Positions 1-8,862 are shown, counted from the first letter of the stretch. The stretch is 64,000 bases of DNA from Thiomicrorhabdus cannonii (GCF_013391695.1 NZ_JACBGH010000008.1:1-64000); one strand, 5' to 3'. Notes: a model not told the origin generated them from the sequence alone. Program-made: numbers and translations.

Positions 1-80
1 GTTGAGAGAGCGGTAGAATTTTCGCCCTGAAGATAGCGCTTTGCTATGGTGACTTTTGTATTGCGACTGTATTTGGACAT
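1..80 (-). CDS. IS3-family transposase OrfA, N-terminal part only
   Basis: From ATG at 80 the minus strand encodes 26 residues beginning MSKYSRNTKVTIAKRYLQGE and then runs off the window. The basic start followed by an amphipathic helix with the AKRYLQGE pattern matches the helix-turn-helix start of IS3-type OrfA proteins, which bind the element's ends. It begins just inside the terminal repeat, as expected for orfA. The identification is from a short piece, so another HTH protein is possible. Confidence 0.55.
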   Translation of the reverse strand, partial: MSKYSRNTKVTIAKRYLQGENSTALS

Positions 81-119
81 GAAAAACCCCCAAAGTTGGT
101 GTCCAACATTTGGGGGTCA
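1..119 (-). mobile_element. Edge of an IS3-family insertion sequence (left part outside window)
   Basis: The minus strand reads from a terminal TGACCCCCAAA at about 119, through a short inverted repeat (CCCCCAAA at 87-94 against TTTGGGGG at 109-116), into the start of a transposase-like reading frame at 80. The terminal TGA followed by a TTGGACA-like inner part is typical of IS150-type IS3 elements. The rest of the element lies outside the window, so neither the far end nor a target duplication can be checked. The family call rests on the end sequence and 26 codons of OrfA. Confidence 0.6.
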
Positions 120-161
120 CTTCATTTCAATCCGGTTTTTTTATGCGCTTAGTTTGGTGGC

Positions 162-1223
162 TTACTTGGCGACAATCTGGCTCATGACTTCGCACAGACG
201 GGCGTTTTCAATGTCATTACCGATGGTAATGCGCAGGAACTGGTCGATGCGCGGCAGTTTGAAGTGGCGCACAATAATCGCGTTTTCACGCAGCGCTTGC
301 GCGAGTTGTGCCGCATCGTGCTCAGGGTGGCGTGCAAAGATGAAGTTGGCCGCAGATGGCAGCACTTCGAAGCCCAAAGAGGTGAGGTGGCTGACCAGAT
401 TTTCGCGGGTGGCGATAATCTTGCCACAGGTTTGCTGGAAATAGACTTCGTCTTCAAAGGCAGCGATGGCGGCCGGAATCGCCAAACGGTCCAACGGGTA
501 GGAGTTGAAGCTGTTTTTGACGCGTTCCAACGCTTCGATCAGATGCGCCTGCCCCAGCGCAAAGCCGACGCGGATACCGGCCAATGAGCGCGATTTGGAG
601 AGGGTTTGCACGACTAACAGATTGGCGTATTGGTTGATCAATTTGGCGGCACTCTCCCCGCCGAAGTCGATATAGGCTTCATCGACCACCACCACCGCAT
701 GTGGGTGCATTTGCAACAGTTTTTCCACCGCGGCTAACGGCAGCACTCGGCCGGTCGGCGCGTTAGGATTGGGGAAGATAATCCCGCCGCAGGTTTGTTT
801 GTAATCGTTAACGTCGATTTCAAAGGCGTCGTTCAGCGGAATCTGGCGGTAATCGATTTCGTAAAGACCGCAGTACACCGGATAGAAACTGTAGGAAATA
901 TCAGGGAACAGCAGTGGCGCATCGTGCTTGAGCAGTGCCTGGAAGGCGTGCGCCAAGACTTCGTCGGAACCGTTGCCGACAAACACCTGATTGGCGTCAA
1001 GCGCGTGGTAGTTGGCAATCGCCTGTTTCAAGGCTTCGGCATTGGGATCGGGGTAGAGCTTCAAAGAGTCATTATTGGCCGCCGCAATCGCCGCCAACAC
1101 TTTTGGCGAGGGGCCGTATGGGTTCTCGTTGGTGTTGAGTTTGACCAGATTGCTGACCTTCGGCTGCTCGCCGGGCACATAAGGGGTGAGTTTGTGAACG
1201 ATCGGGCTCCAAAACTGACTCAT
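162..1223 (-). CDS. hisC: Histidinol-phosphate aminotransferase
   Basis: A PLP-dependent fold-type I aminotransferase that converts imidazole-acetol phosphate to histidinol phosphate in histidine synthesis. Seen: the N-terminal [12 protein letters not shown] segment, the nucleotide/PLP-binding [17 protein letters not shown] with the PLP-binding Asp, and [14 protein letters not shown] with the Schiff-base Lys. The last arginine-containing segment FLRITIG binds the substrate phosphate. The ATG at 1223 gives 353 residues, the family's normal size; an in-frame GTG at 1235 is the alternative. It stands alone, divergent from mutT, with an IS element directly after its 3' end. Confidence 0.93.
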   Translation of the reverse strand: MSQFWSPIVHKLTPYVPGEQPKVSNLVKLNTNENPYGPSPKVLAAIAAANNDSLKLYPDPNAEALKQAIANYHALDANQVFVGNGSDEVLAHAFQALLKHDAPLLFPDISYSFYPVYCGLYEIDYRQIPLNDAFEIDVNDYKQTCGGIIFPNPNAPTGRVLPLAAVEKLLQMHPHAVVVVDEAYIDFGGESAAKLINQYANLLVVQTLSKSRSLAGIRVGFALGQAHLIEALERVKNSFNSYPLDRLAIPAAIAAFEDEVYFQQTCGKIIATRENLVSHLTSLGFEVLPSAANFIFARHPEHDAAQLAQALRENAIIVRHFKLPRIDQFLRITIGNDIENARLCEVMSQIVAK

Positions 1224-1338
1224 AGCGTGATCCACTGTAAATTAGATGAAATGAGCTGTATTTTAACCCAAGCCGGGCGGGAAGGTTTAAATCTATAGAG
1301 TCGCTTGCGATAAAATAATCCATCAAGGAATGGGCCTG

Positions 1339-1360
1339 ACCCGGCCTGTTGAGATTTTTT
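1339..1360 (-). repeat. Dispersed 20-bp repeat, copy 1
   Basis: Reads AAATCTCAACAGGCCGGGTC on the minus strand. It lies in the hisC-mutT divergent promoter region, about 20 bp before mutT. Confidence 0.85.
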
Positions 1361-1380
1361 AAACGGATTGAAGGAACACT

Positions 1381-2340
1381 ATGCAGCAGGAAACCATCAA
1401 CTGGATTGACGTGGCGATAGGGGTGCTGCGCAAGCAGGATAAGATCTGTTTGACGCAGCGTCAGGCGCATCAGCACCTGGCGGATTTCTGGGAATTTCCC
1501 GGCGGTAAGATCGAAGCGGGTGAAAGCGTTGAAGCCGCTTTAGAGCGCGAGTTCAAAGAGGAAATCGGCGTTCAAACCGCCGCCTGGAAGCCGGTCATGG
1601 TGGTGCCTTGGCGTTATGAAAAGGTCGCGGTGCGGCTGCATGTTTATGAAACCGCGCAGTTTGAGGGTGAAGCCCACGGCAAAGAGGGACAGGCGTTGTT
1701 GTGGTGTGCAGTGGACGATCTGGCGAAGGTGAACTTTCCCGAAGCCAATCGCGGCATCGTTCAAGCCTTGTTATTGCCGGATATTTACATGAGCGTCGGT
1801 GATTTTATTGACCACGAAGATGCCTTGGCCCGTTTTGAAAAAGCCTTGCAGGATGGCGTGCGTCTGGCGCAGTTAAAGGCCAAAGGCATGGATGATGCCG
1901 CTTTTGAAACGCTGGCCAACGACATGGCGGAACTGGCCCATCTGCACGGCGCCAAGCTGTTGTTGAATGCCGAACCGGCGTGGCTGGAACGGGTGCCGTT
2001 GGCGGCGGGGATCCAGTTGTCTTCCAAGCAGGCGGGGGCCTATGCAAGGCGTCCGATTTCCGATGACAAGCTGTTGGCGGTATCGGTGCATGATCTGTCG
2101 CAGGCACAGGCGGCGTTGCAGTTGCAGGCGGATTTTTTGACGTTATCCCCCATCAAGGCCACGGCGGCGCATCCCGATTTGCAGGCACTGGGTTGGGACG
2201 GTATGGCGGAGATGATTACGCAACTGCCGGTGCCGGTCTATGCGTTGGGCGGCATGAAAATGAGTGATAAGGAAGAGGCTAAAGCGCACGGCGCACAGGG
2301 TGTGGCGCTGACCAAAGGGGCTTGGCCGGAATCGGTTTAA
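1381..2340 (+). CDS. mutT: MutT-type Nudix hydrolase fused to a ThiE-like domain
   Basis: The N-terminal part (about residues 5-130) is a Nudix hydrolase with an intact Nudix box, GGKIEAGESVEAALEREF then KEEIGV, of the kind that hydrolyses 8-oxo-dGTP to prevent transversions. The C-terminal part (about 140-319) is a TIM-barrel resembling thiamine-phosphate synthase, ending in VPVYALGGM. This two-domain form is common in gammaproteobacteria; whether the ThiE-like half makes thiamine phosphate is doubtful, since these versions are usually divergent. It is convergent with coaE and ends at the inverted-repeat terminator 2361-2410. The start has AAGGAACACT just before the ATG. Confidence 0.88.
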   Translation: MQQETINWIDVAIGVLRKQDKICLTQRQAHQHLADFWEFPGGKIEAGESVEAALEREFKEEIGVQTAAWKPVMVVPWRYEKVAVRLHVYETAQFEGEAHGKEGQALLWCAVDDLAKVNFPEANRGIVQALLLPDIYMSVGDFIDHEDALARFEKALQDGVRLAQLKAKGMDDAAFETLANDMAELAHLHGAKLLLNAEPAWLERVPLAAGIQLSSKQAGAYARRPISDDKLLAVSVHDLSQAQAALQLQADFLTLSPIKATAAHPDLQALGWDGMAEMITQLPVPVYALGGMKMSDKEEAKAHGAQGVALTKGAWPESV

Positions 2341-2360
2341 ACGCGTTTGTTTGCGTCAAA

Positions 2361-2380
2361 AAAACTCAACAGGCCGGGTA
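2361..2380 (+). repeat. Dispersed 20-bp repeat, copy 2
   Basis: AAAACTCAACAGGCCGGGTA, an exact match to the consensus. It is the left arm of a perfect inverted pair with copy 3. Confidence 0.92.
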
Positions 2381-2390
2381 GCAAGCTGTT

Positions 2391-2410
2391 TACCCGGCCT
2401 GTTGAGTTTT
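2391..2410 (-). repeat. Dispersed 20-bp repeat, copy 3
   Basis: Exact reverse complement of copy 2; right arm of the terminator stem between mutT and coaE. Confidence 0.92.
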
Positions 2411-2431
2411 TAAAAGGCGGATTTGTGCGTT

Positions 2432-3073
2432 TTAAGCGGCGTTGTCAAACATAAACCATTCGGGCAAATGTTCGCTAAGTTGCTGCTGCAGCGCCTGTTG
2501 ATCGCCGTTGTTGTCAATAATACGGTCGGCCCAGTGCAGGCGTTGTTGACGGCTGGCCTGTTGTTGGATGATGGCTTGAATCTGTGCGGCTGTCTGGCCG
2601 TCGCGTTGGCTGGCGCGCGTCAGTTGCGTGGCTTCGTCACAATCCACCACCCAGATTTCGTCTAGATAGTCGGGTTTTTCGCCTTGCAGTGTTTCCACCA
2701 AAAGCGGGATGGCCACGACAATCGCGGCGATAGGTTCACCTTGTTGCCAACGCTGTTGGCAGGTTTCAATCTCTGCCAGCATGGTTTGGCGTATCAATGG
2801 ATGCAAAATGGCTTCCAGGCGCTGTTTTTGGGTTGGATCGGCAAAGATCGTGGCGCGCAGCTTGGCGCGGTCGAGTTCACCTTGCTCGGTCAAATAGTCT
2901 TGGCCGAATTCGGCGATGACTTGACGTAATCCCTCGCTATGCGGTTGCACCACTTCACGGGCAATCTGGTCGGTATCGATAATCGCCGCATGGTGCTCGG
3001 CCAAGAGGCCGCAAACGGTACTTTTGCCGCTGCCGATGCCGCCGGTCAAACCGATGACTTTAAGCCTCTTCAT
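2432..3073 (-). CDS. coaE: Dephospho-CoA kinase
   Basis: The last enzyme of coenzyme A synthesis: it phosphorylates the ribose 3'-hydroxyl of dephospho-CoA with ATP. The start MKRLKVIGLTGGIGSGKST carries the P-loop GGIGSGKST at about residues 9-17, followed by DTDQIAREVV (substrate-binding Asp) and FGQDYLTEQGELDRAKL, both typical of CoaE. The start at 3073 gives 213 residues, the family's usual length. A longer frame from 3136 would add a non-conserved tail. The start overlaps the 3' end of the GGDEF/EAL gene by about 14 bases, suggesting co-transcription. Confidence 0.93.
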   Translation of the reverse strand: MKRLKVIGLTGGIGSGKSTVCGLLAEHHAAIIDTDQIAREVVQPHSEGLRQVIAEFGQDYLTEQGELDRAKLRATIFADPTQKQRLEAILHPLIRQTMLAEIETCQQRWQQGEPIAAIVVAIPLLVETLQGEKPDYLDEIWVVDCDEATQLTRASQRDGQTAAQIQAIIQQQASRQQRLHWADRIIDNNGDQQALQQQLSEHLPEWFMFDNAA

Positions 3074-5315
3074 GGGCTTGAAGGGATGGCGGCGTGAAGT
3101 CGGGCGCGGGTTTGCCCAGCAGATAACCCTGCACATGGGTGGCGCCTGCCAGACGGGCCTGTTCGAGCATGTGGCTGTCTTCGATCCCTTCCATGACCAG
3201 ATCGAATCCGGCTTGGATAATCATATCCGCCGTCGCCATAATGATCTGCTGGGTTTTGCTGTCGGAGCCCAGGGCGCGGCTCATCGACATATCGAATTTA
3301 ATGATATCAACCGGCATGCTGGCCAGATAGCGGATTGACGAGTAACCGCTGCCGAAGTCGTCCAGCGCGATTTTGAAGCCTTGCTGGCGCAGTTTGTTGA
3401 GCACTTTTTGGGCGTATTCGATATGGTCGATGAGCACGTTTTCGGTAATTTCGATAACCACTTTATAGCGTTGCAATAGCGGCAGGAAGGGCTCGAACAG
3501 CGAAACCAGGTTGGGCTGCAGCAGCGTTTTGCCGGAGAGGTTGATGGACAGCCCGCTGCGTTCGGGCAGCTGTCCTTTTTTTAGTACCTCGAGTGCGGCG
3601 AGTATGACCTGCTGGTCGATCTCGACTTCCAAGCGGCGGCGTTCGATGACCTTGAAGATTTCGTAAGGCTGAATGAGACCTTCTTCGCCTTCAATGCGCA
3701 GCAGGGCTTCGTAGTAGAAGGTTGGGTTGCTCAGCGACACGATAGGCTGAAAATGCAGCTGAATGTGTTTGCCGGTATGGGCGCTGGAAACCACGCGGTT
3801 GATGACTTTGTTGGAAACCAGGGCGCTGGCTTCGGTTTCGAGCATGAGGTTGTAAGTCTGAATCTTGCTGGTATGCGACTGTTTGGCCTTGTACATCGCA
3901 ATGTCGGCCTGGCGGGGCAGGTTGGTCAGAAAGTCTTCCTTCTGGGTGGCAAGACTGCTGATGCCGATGCTGAAGGTCATTTTTTCCTTAATGCCGATGC
4001 TCTGGAACGGATAGTCGTTCAATGCCACCAGGCACTTCTCGGCGATTTCCAGAATCTCTTTTTCGGTGCGGTGTTGGATAATCACGGCAAATTCATCGCC
4101 GCCGATGCGATAGGCCGGACTTTCCAGCGGCAGTGCCTGCTGGATGACCTTGGCGGAGATGCGGATGACTTCGTCGCCGATTTCATGGCCGTAGGTATCG
4201 TTGAGCGCCTTGAAGAAGTCGCAGTCAAATAGCATGAAGGCGGTGGCAATCGGGTGCTTATGATAGTTTTGGATGACTTCGTTCCAGGCCTCGTCGAACG
4301 CGCGTCGATTGTAGATATTGGTTAAAGGGTCACGCCGCGCCTGTTCCCAGACAATCAGGTTCTGCTGGTCGAGCTGTGTCTGGGTCTGTTGCAGGTTGTG
4401 ATGAAATTCGAACAGCGTTTCTTTAAATTCTTCCAGCTCCTTAAGCCAGAAGGTTTCGGCGGGAGGACGCTGTTCGCTGTTGGGATTGGCTTTAAGAGCG
4501 TGCAGGTAGTTCGAGAGCGTAATCAGCGGCGAGCGCATCAGCTTGTTCAGCAGCAGCATGACCAGGCCGGCCACCAACGCCAGGGTGACGATGAGTTCGA
4601 GAATAAATTTCTGGATCAGCTCCCACAAATAGAAGTTGACTGGATTGTCCACCGCTTTGAACTGGATATGGTCGATGACCGCTTCGGTTGACAGTGATGG
4701 GCTAGGTTCAAAGATCAGCGAGCTTTTATCCAGATAAAAAAACTGGTTCTGTTTGAGCAGGGCTTGTTTGATATCCAGCGCGAGACCGACGTATCCCAGA
4801 AGTTCCTGGTTGTCGCGTTGGTAAATCGGATGAAACACCACCACATAGGGCAAGTCGTTGCGGGAAAACTTCAGACTGGCCTTGGGGAGGGTGTCGATGT
4901 GCTCCGGCAGCAGACTGTCGAGATCGCTTTGCGGCGAGGCCGGCGCCAGCAGGCTTCCCTTGCGGTTATAAAGCTCGATCTCTTGGTAGTAGGGTTGGAA
5001 ATAGGCGCTCTCTTTGAAGCGTTCGTCGTGCCAGAAGAAGTAATAACTCGGGTTGTGCAGCTGCTGGTGGACTTCGTCCCAGTCGGCCAGGGTCTGCAGC
5101 TGCTCGTAGGTGGTGTTCAGCGTGTGATTGAGCGCTTTAAAGAGTTCCTGCTGGGCCTCTTTGTGGGTCTGCTGCAGCATGGAAGCCTGCAATGCCTTGC
5201 CCTCTTTATAAAAGGACCAGATCATCAGCGATAGTAGCAGGGTTCCAATAGTTAAAAACGAGACAAAATAGAAGTGGCTTGGCTGTGTGAGTTTTAATGT
5301 ATATTTTGTTTTCAC
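3060..5315 (-). CDS. Membrane GGDEF/EAL protein with CHASE4-like sensor
   Basis: A predicted cyclic-di-GMP synthesis/degradation enzyme. Order: transmembrane helix (about 14-35), periplasmic CHASE4-like region (about 40-225, containing FFWHDERF and YVVVFHPIYQ), second helix (about 238-260), GGDEF domain with intact GGDEF at about residue 405, and EAL domain with EALLR at about 536, ENVLIDH and DDFGSGYSS. Both catalytic signatures look intact, so it may be bifunctional or one domain may be regulatory; sequence alone does not decide. The periplasmic ligand is unknown. It lies upstream of coaE and downstream of the secreted hydrolase on the same strand. Confidence 0.9.
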   Translation of the reverse strand: MKTKYTLKLTQPSHFYFVSFLTIGTLLLSLMIWSFYKEGKALQASMLQQTHKEAQQELFKALNHTLNTTYEQLQTLADWDEVHQQLHNPSYYFFWHDERFKESAYFQPYYQEIELYNRKGSLLAPASPQSDLDSLLPEHIDTLPKASLKFSRNDLPYVVVFHPIYQRDNQELLGYVGLALDIKQALLKQNQFFYLDKSSLIFEPSPSLSTEAVIDHIQFKAVDNPVNFYLWELIQKFILELIVTLALVAGLVMLLLNKLMRSPLITLSNYLHALKANPNSEQRPPAETFWLKELEEFKETLFEFHHNLQQTQTQLDQQNLIVWEQARRDPLTNIYNRRAFDEAWNEVIQNYHKHPIATAFMLFDCDFFKALNDTYGHEIGDEVIRISAKVIQQALPLESPAYRIGGDEFAVIIQHRTEKEILEIAEKCLVALNDYPFQSIGIKEKMTFSIGISSLATQKEDFLTNLPRQADIAMYKAKQSHTSKIQTYNLMLETEASALVSNKVINRVVSSAHTGKHIQLHFQPIVSLSNPTFYYEALLRIEGEEGLIQPYEIFKVIERRRLEVEIDQQVILAALEVLKKGQLPERSGLSINLSGKTLLQPNLVSLFEPFLPLLQRYKVVIEITENVLIDHIEYAQKVLNKLRQQGFKIALDDFGSGYSSIRYLASMPVDIIKFDMSMSRALGSDSKTQQIIMATADMIIQAGFDLVMEGIEDSHMLEQARLAGATHVQGYLLGKPAPDFTPPSLQAHEEA

Positions 5316-5333
5316 AAAGTGCCCGGAATGAGG

Positions 5334-6218
5334 TTATTTAAAGTGTTGGCCAAGAATTTTAATCAGTTGTTCTTGTAGGTCAAATTCATATTCGCTGGAG
5401 AAGAAGTGGTTGGCGCCTTCCACTACGATCAGGTGGGTAGGGGTGTTTTTTAACTCGTCCAACCAGTCCAATCCCACATCTAGGTGGCGCTTGTCGGCAC
5501 TTCCCATAAGAGTATAAGAGGGAATGGTTAAATTGGAAAGCTGTTTGAGGATATAGGCGCGATCCAGCTTCTGGTAGGAGAGGAAGCTCTCCGGGGTGGC
5601 GTAATAGTCTTTTTTGCAGAAAAGAAAACTGTATTTATGGGGGGCGAGTTTGTTCTCTTTGATGGCTTGTGTCGCATAAGCGATATCTGACGACTGTGTC
5701 CCCAATTCAGGGCCATTCAGATAGAACAGGCTCGTGAAAATGGCTAATTTGATCGCCGGATCCTGTTGTTGTTCCAGATAGGCCAGAAGTTCCTGGCTAC
5801 CGCTGGAGTGGCCGACAAGCACGATATCCTGATAACCTTTCTGTTTAAGCCAGGCGATCCAGGCTTCAATCTCGTTGATGTCGTCCTGCAAGGTGTGGGT
5901 GTGGATGGAATTGCACTTAACCGATTGTTTGCGCAGGTTGATGTTCAAAGTCAGTGTCGGGCTGAGCGTGGTGTAGCCGCCTTCTTGCATGGCGTTGGCC
6001 ATGGATTTGACGGTATGGAACTGATTGGTGGTCAGAAAACCATGCAGAATAAGCACGGCGGGTTTGTTTGCCTCGCCCTTGAAAAATTCGGCCTCGGCTT
6101 TCAGGTCATGGCCGGGAATCGTGTGGGTGACGACCTGTGCAAACGCGGAAACGGAGAGCGACGCAAGTAAAACGGCAATCCGTTGGAGGGTTCTGAGAAA
6201 ATTTATCTGTTGAGACAT
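5334..6218 (-). CDS. Exported alpha/beta hydrolase
   Basis: A 294-residue alpha/beta-fold hydrolase with an N-terminal signal peptide (hydrophobic core IAVLLASLSVSAFA, likely cut after AFA). Seen: LILHGFLTT (oxyanion region), nucleophile elbow VGHSSGS, GSADKRHLDVG with a likely acid residue, and GANHFF with the catalytic His near the C-terminus. The layout resembles small periplasmic esterase/lysophospholipase-like proteins. The substrate cannot be read from the sequence. It lies 18 bp upstream of the GGDEF/EAL gene, so the two may be co-transcribed. Confidence 0.7.
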   Translation of the reverse strand: MSQQINFLRTLQRIAVLLASLSVSAFAQVVTHTIPGHDLKAEAEFFKGEANKPAVLILHGFLTTNQFHTVKSMANAMQEGGYTTLSPTLTLNINLRKQSVKCNSIHTHTLQDDINEIEAWIAWLKQKGYQDIVLVGHSSGSQELLAYLEQQQDPAIKLAIFTSLFYLNGPELGTQSSDIAYATQAIKENKLAPHKYSFLFCKKDYYATPESFLSYQKLDRAYILKQLSNLTIPSYTLMGSADKRHLDVGLDWLDELKNTPTHLIVVEGANHFFSSEYEFDLQEQLIKILGQHFK

Positions 6219-6480
6219 GCGTTGCCTTTTTACTGCGAATTCTAAGGTTGGGTAAAGATTAGCAGAACTTCCAATACAGGTAAACAGCTTAGGAAATAGT
6301 ATTCCTTTTTAAGGTCAATTACTTATTTTATGGCGTTCCATGTTGGTTATGGTGATTCTAGGGCGATAAATGGATGTCTGCGTCATTGCCTAAGCTGATC
6401 CATGTTCAAAACACAGGTTTTGATACAATGGTGTCAATCATTGGATATTTAGATCCGTCAGCAAGGTAAGGAATAAATCG
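6219..6480. other. Divergent intergenic region
   Basis: 262 bp, A/T-rich, between the hydrolase and asnB-like genes. It must hold both promoters. A TACAAT hexamer at about 6424 could be the -10 for the rightward gene, but no convincing -35 is visible. The sequence AGGTAAGGAATAAATCG before the ATG at 6481 serves as ribosome binding site. No small gene or hairpin is evident. Confidence 0.4.
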
Positions 6481-8295
6481 ATGTGCGGAATTTGTGGAGA
6501 AATTTACTGGGATGGCCAATTGGCGAGCGAATCGCGCCTGAAGCCGATGTTGAGCGAACTGGAACGCCGCGGGCCGGATGATGGCGGCACCTGGGTGCAG
6601 GATCATGTAGGCTTGGGGCATCGCCGCCTGTCGATTATTGACTTGACAGATGGCGGCCATCAGCCGATGCGTGACCGAGAGCTGAGCTTGGTTTTCAACG
6701 GTTGTATCTACAACTATCAGGCGCTCACCGCCGAGCTGCAGGCGCTCGGCCACGAATTCCATTCGCACTCTGACACCGAGGTCATTTTAAAGGCGTACCG
6801 TCAATGGGGTATGGAGTGCGTGAGCCGTTTTGAAGGGATGTTTGCGTTTGCAATCTGGGATGATGACACGCACCAGCTGCTGCTGGCCAGAGACCGCATG
6901 GGCATCAAGCCGCTCTATTATGCGCCGGTCAAGGGAGGGGTGCGTTTTGCGTCCAATACCCAGGCACTGTTGACGGCGGACGACATCGATACATCGATTG
7001 ATCCGGTGGGGTTGCATCATCAGTTGACGCTGCACGCCGTGATTCCGGCGCCCTATACGATTCTTAAGGGGATTCGCAAGTTGGAACCCGGGCATTGGAT
7101 GATCGTCAACCCGGACGGGCAGATCTACAAGAAACGTTTCTGGTTTTTAGAGGCAAAACGACCGCAGGGCGCCGATGCGCCCAAAACTGAGCAGGCCTGG
7201 GTGGATGCGGTGCATGAGTCGCTCAAAGAAGCGGTCCACAAGCGTTTGACGGCGGCGGATGTGCCGGTAGGGGTGTTGCTGTCCGGCGGTATCGACTCCA
7301 GTCTGATTGTGGGTTTGTTGCATGAAGCCGGCGTTAAAAATATCAAAACCTTTTCCATCGGCTTCGAAGATGCGCCGGAAGAGAAAGGCAGCGAGTTTGA
7401 GTTTTCCGACAAGGTGGTGGAGCGTTTCAATACCGATCACAAAAAATACCTGATCTCCAATACCGAGGTGCTGCCGCGCTTGTCTGATGCCGTGGCGGCC
7501 ATGGCCGAGCCGATGGTGGGGCAGGATGCGGTGGCGTTTTATCTGTTGTCCGAACAGGTCGCTCAGGACGTCAAAGTGGTGATGTCGGGCCAAGGGGCGG
7601 ACGAAGTGTTTGGCGGTTATTTCTGGTATCCGAAAATGGCATCGGCCGGTGAAGGGATCGATCTGACCAATCCGCAGGCGGCGCTAGCGGCTTTCAGACC
7701 TTATTATTTCGACCGCTCGCATCAGGAGTGGCTGGACGTCATCAATCCGCAATACCATGTGGGGGACGTGACCTCCGATTACATCGGCGACCGGCTGACC
7801 GAGCCCGGTGCGGACACCTTTTTGGATCAGGTGTTGCGTCTGGATGTAACCACCCTGATTGTGGATGATCCGGTGAAGCGCGTCGATAACATGACGATGG
7901 CCTGGGGGCTGGAAGCGCGCGTGCCGTTTTTGGATCATAAGCTGGTGGAACTGGTCATGTCGGCGCCGCCGGAGTTGAAACTGAAAGAGAACGGCAAATA
8001 CCTGCTAAAGCGCATTTCACGAGGCTTGATTCCCGATGCGGTGATCGACCGTCCCAAGGTGGCCTTTCCGATGCCGGCATTGAAGTATGTGCGCGGTGAG
8101 TTCTACGATTTCATGAAAAAAGTGCTGACCAGCCCGCAGGCCCAGGCACGCGGCATCTTTAATGAAGCCGCGTTGCAGAGACTGTTGGACAATCCTGAGG
8201 CCCCTGAGGCATTTACGGCCATTCAGGGCAGCAAGTTGTGGCACGCCGCTTTATTGGAATATTGGTTGCAGATGCATGTGGATAAGACATTGTAA
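6481..8295 (+). CDS. Asparagine-synthase family amidotransferase, N-acetylglutaminylglutamine type
   Basis: Class II glutamine amidotransferase joined to an ATP-pyrophosphatase domain. Seen: catalytic Cys2 (MCGICGEIYWDGQ), RRGPDDGG, GHRRLSIIDL, FNGCIYNY and the PP-loop SGGIDSS at about residue 268. MCGICGEI, the DIDTSIDP-HH segment and HAVIPAPYTILKGIRKLEPG are closer to the N-acetylglutaminylglutamine amide (osmolyte) amidotransferases (TIGR03104) than to ordinary AsnB; this is from memory of the family, not a search. The usual partner, an N-acetylglutaminylglutamine synthetase, is not next to it. If that reading is wrong, it is a plain asparagine synthetase. Confidence 0.75.
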   Translation: MCGICGEIYWDGQLASESRLKPMLSELERRGPDDGGTWVQDHVGLGHRRLSIIDLTDGGHQPMRDRELSLVFNGCIYNYQALTAELQALGHEFHSHSDTEVILKAYRQWGMECVSRFEGMFAFAIWDDDTHQLLLARDRMGIKPLYYAPVKGGVRFASNTQALLTADDIDTSIDPVGLHHQLTLHAVIPAPYTILKGIRKLEPGHWMIVNPDGQIYKKRFWFLEAKRPQGADAPKTEQAWVDAVHESLKEAVHKRLTAADVPVGVLLSGGIDSSLIVGLLHEAGVKNIKTFSIGFEDAPEEKGSEFEFSDKVVERFNTDHKKYLISNTEVLPRLSDAVAAMAEPMVGQDAVAFYLLSEQVAQDVKVVMSGQGADEVFGGYFWYPKMASAGEGIDLTNPQAALAAFRPYYFDRSHQEWLDVINPQYHVGDVTSDYIGDRLTEPGADTFLDQVLRLDVTTLIVDDPVKRVDNMTMAWGLEARVPFLDHKLVELVMSAPPELKLKENGKYLLKRISRGLIPDAVIDRPKVAFPMPALKYVRGEFYDFMKKVLTSPQAQARGIFNEAALQRLLDNPEAPEAFTAIQGSKLWHAALLEYWLQMHVDKTL

Positions 8296-8413
8296 TAAGC
8301 ATTGCTAATTCCATATAAGTCGAATCTATATTGGGCTGTATTTTTAGAGTATAACCTAGTAAAATAGTATGAAATTACACAACCGTTTAATGGGCTTTGC
8401 AGAAGGAGTCACC

Positions 8414-8758
8414 ATGTCAGAAGCTTTGGAAAAAGAAACACTCGCGCGCATCCACGATCAGGTCACGAATAATCCGGTGGTACTGTATATGAAAGGCACC
8501 CCGCAGATGCCGTCATGCGGTTTTTCGAGCCGTGCCGCGCAGGCATTGATGGAAACCGGCGAAAAATTTGCATTTGTGAATGTCTTGGCCGATCCGGCGA
8601 TTTTTGAATATTTGCCGAAATATCAGGATTGGCCGACTTTCCCGCAGCTATACATCGGCGGCGAACTGCAAGGCGGCTGTGATATTACGCTGGAACTGGC
8701 GGCAGCGGGAGATTTGAAAGAGATGATGGCAAAAGCGAATGCCGCTGCGCAAGGTTGA
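8414..8758 (+). CDS. grxD: Monothiol glutaredoxin (Grx4 type)
   Basis: A CGFS-type glutaredoxin that carries [2Fe-2S] clusters with glutathione and BolA-like partners. The motif MKGTPQMPSCGFSSRA holds the single active Cys and the conserved Lys; WPTFPQLYIGGELQGGCDI is the glutathione-binding part. The ATG at 8414 is chosen because AGAAGGAG lies 6 bases upstream and gives 114 residues, the normal length; the frame is open further upstream to 8369. A strong terminator follows at 8796-8832. Confidence 0.94.
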   Translation: MSEALEKETLARIHDQVTNNPVVLYMKGTPQMPSCGFSSRAAQALMETGEKFAFVNVLADPAIFEYLPKYQDWPTFPQLYIGGELQGGCDITLELAAAGDLKEMMAKANAAAQG

Positions 8759-8795
8759 TTGATTTCGCCTGATTGATTTCGGTTCTCTAAAAATA

Positions 8796-8832
8796 AACGC
8801 CCCGTGTGACAAACCACACGGGGCGTTTTTTT
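8796..8832 (+). terminator. Intrinsic terminator after grxD
   Basis: A 13-bp stem AACGCCCCGTGTG / CACACGGGGCGTT with a 6-base loop, followed by a run of T. Confidence 0.9.
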
Positions 8833-8842
8833 ATGCCGCAAA

Positions 8843-8862
8843 AAAACTCAACAGGCCGGGTT
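8843..8862 (+). repeat. Dispersed 20-bp repeat, copy 4
   Basis: AAAACTCAACAGGCCGGGTT. Its last base touches the stop codon of rnt (minus strand), so rnt transcripts end in the reverse complement followed by a T-run. Confidence 0.9.

Larger units (their letters stand above)
2361..2412. terminator. Bidirectional terminator built from two repeat copies
   Basis: Two copies of the 20-bp repeat face each other (2361-2380 and 2391-2410) across a 10-base loop, giving a perfect 20-bp stem with A/T-rich flanks that become a U-tract on either strand. It lies between the convergent ends of mutT and coaE and would serve both. Confidence 0.8.

Noticed and set aside
795-1298. Long plus-strand frame opposite hisC
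   Set aside because: It is antisense to a fully conserved gene, with no family features; a shadow due to codon bias.
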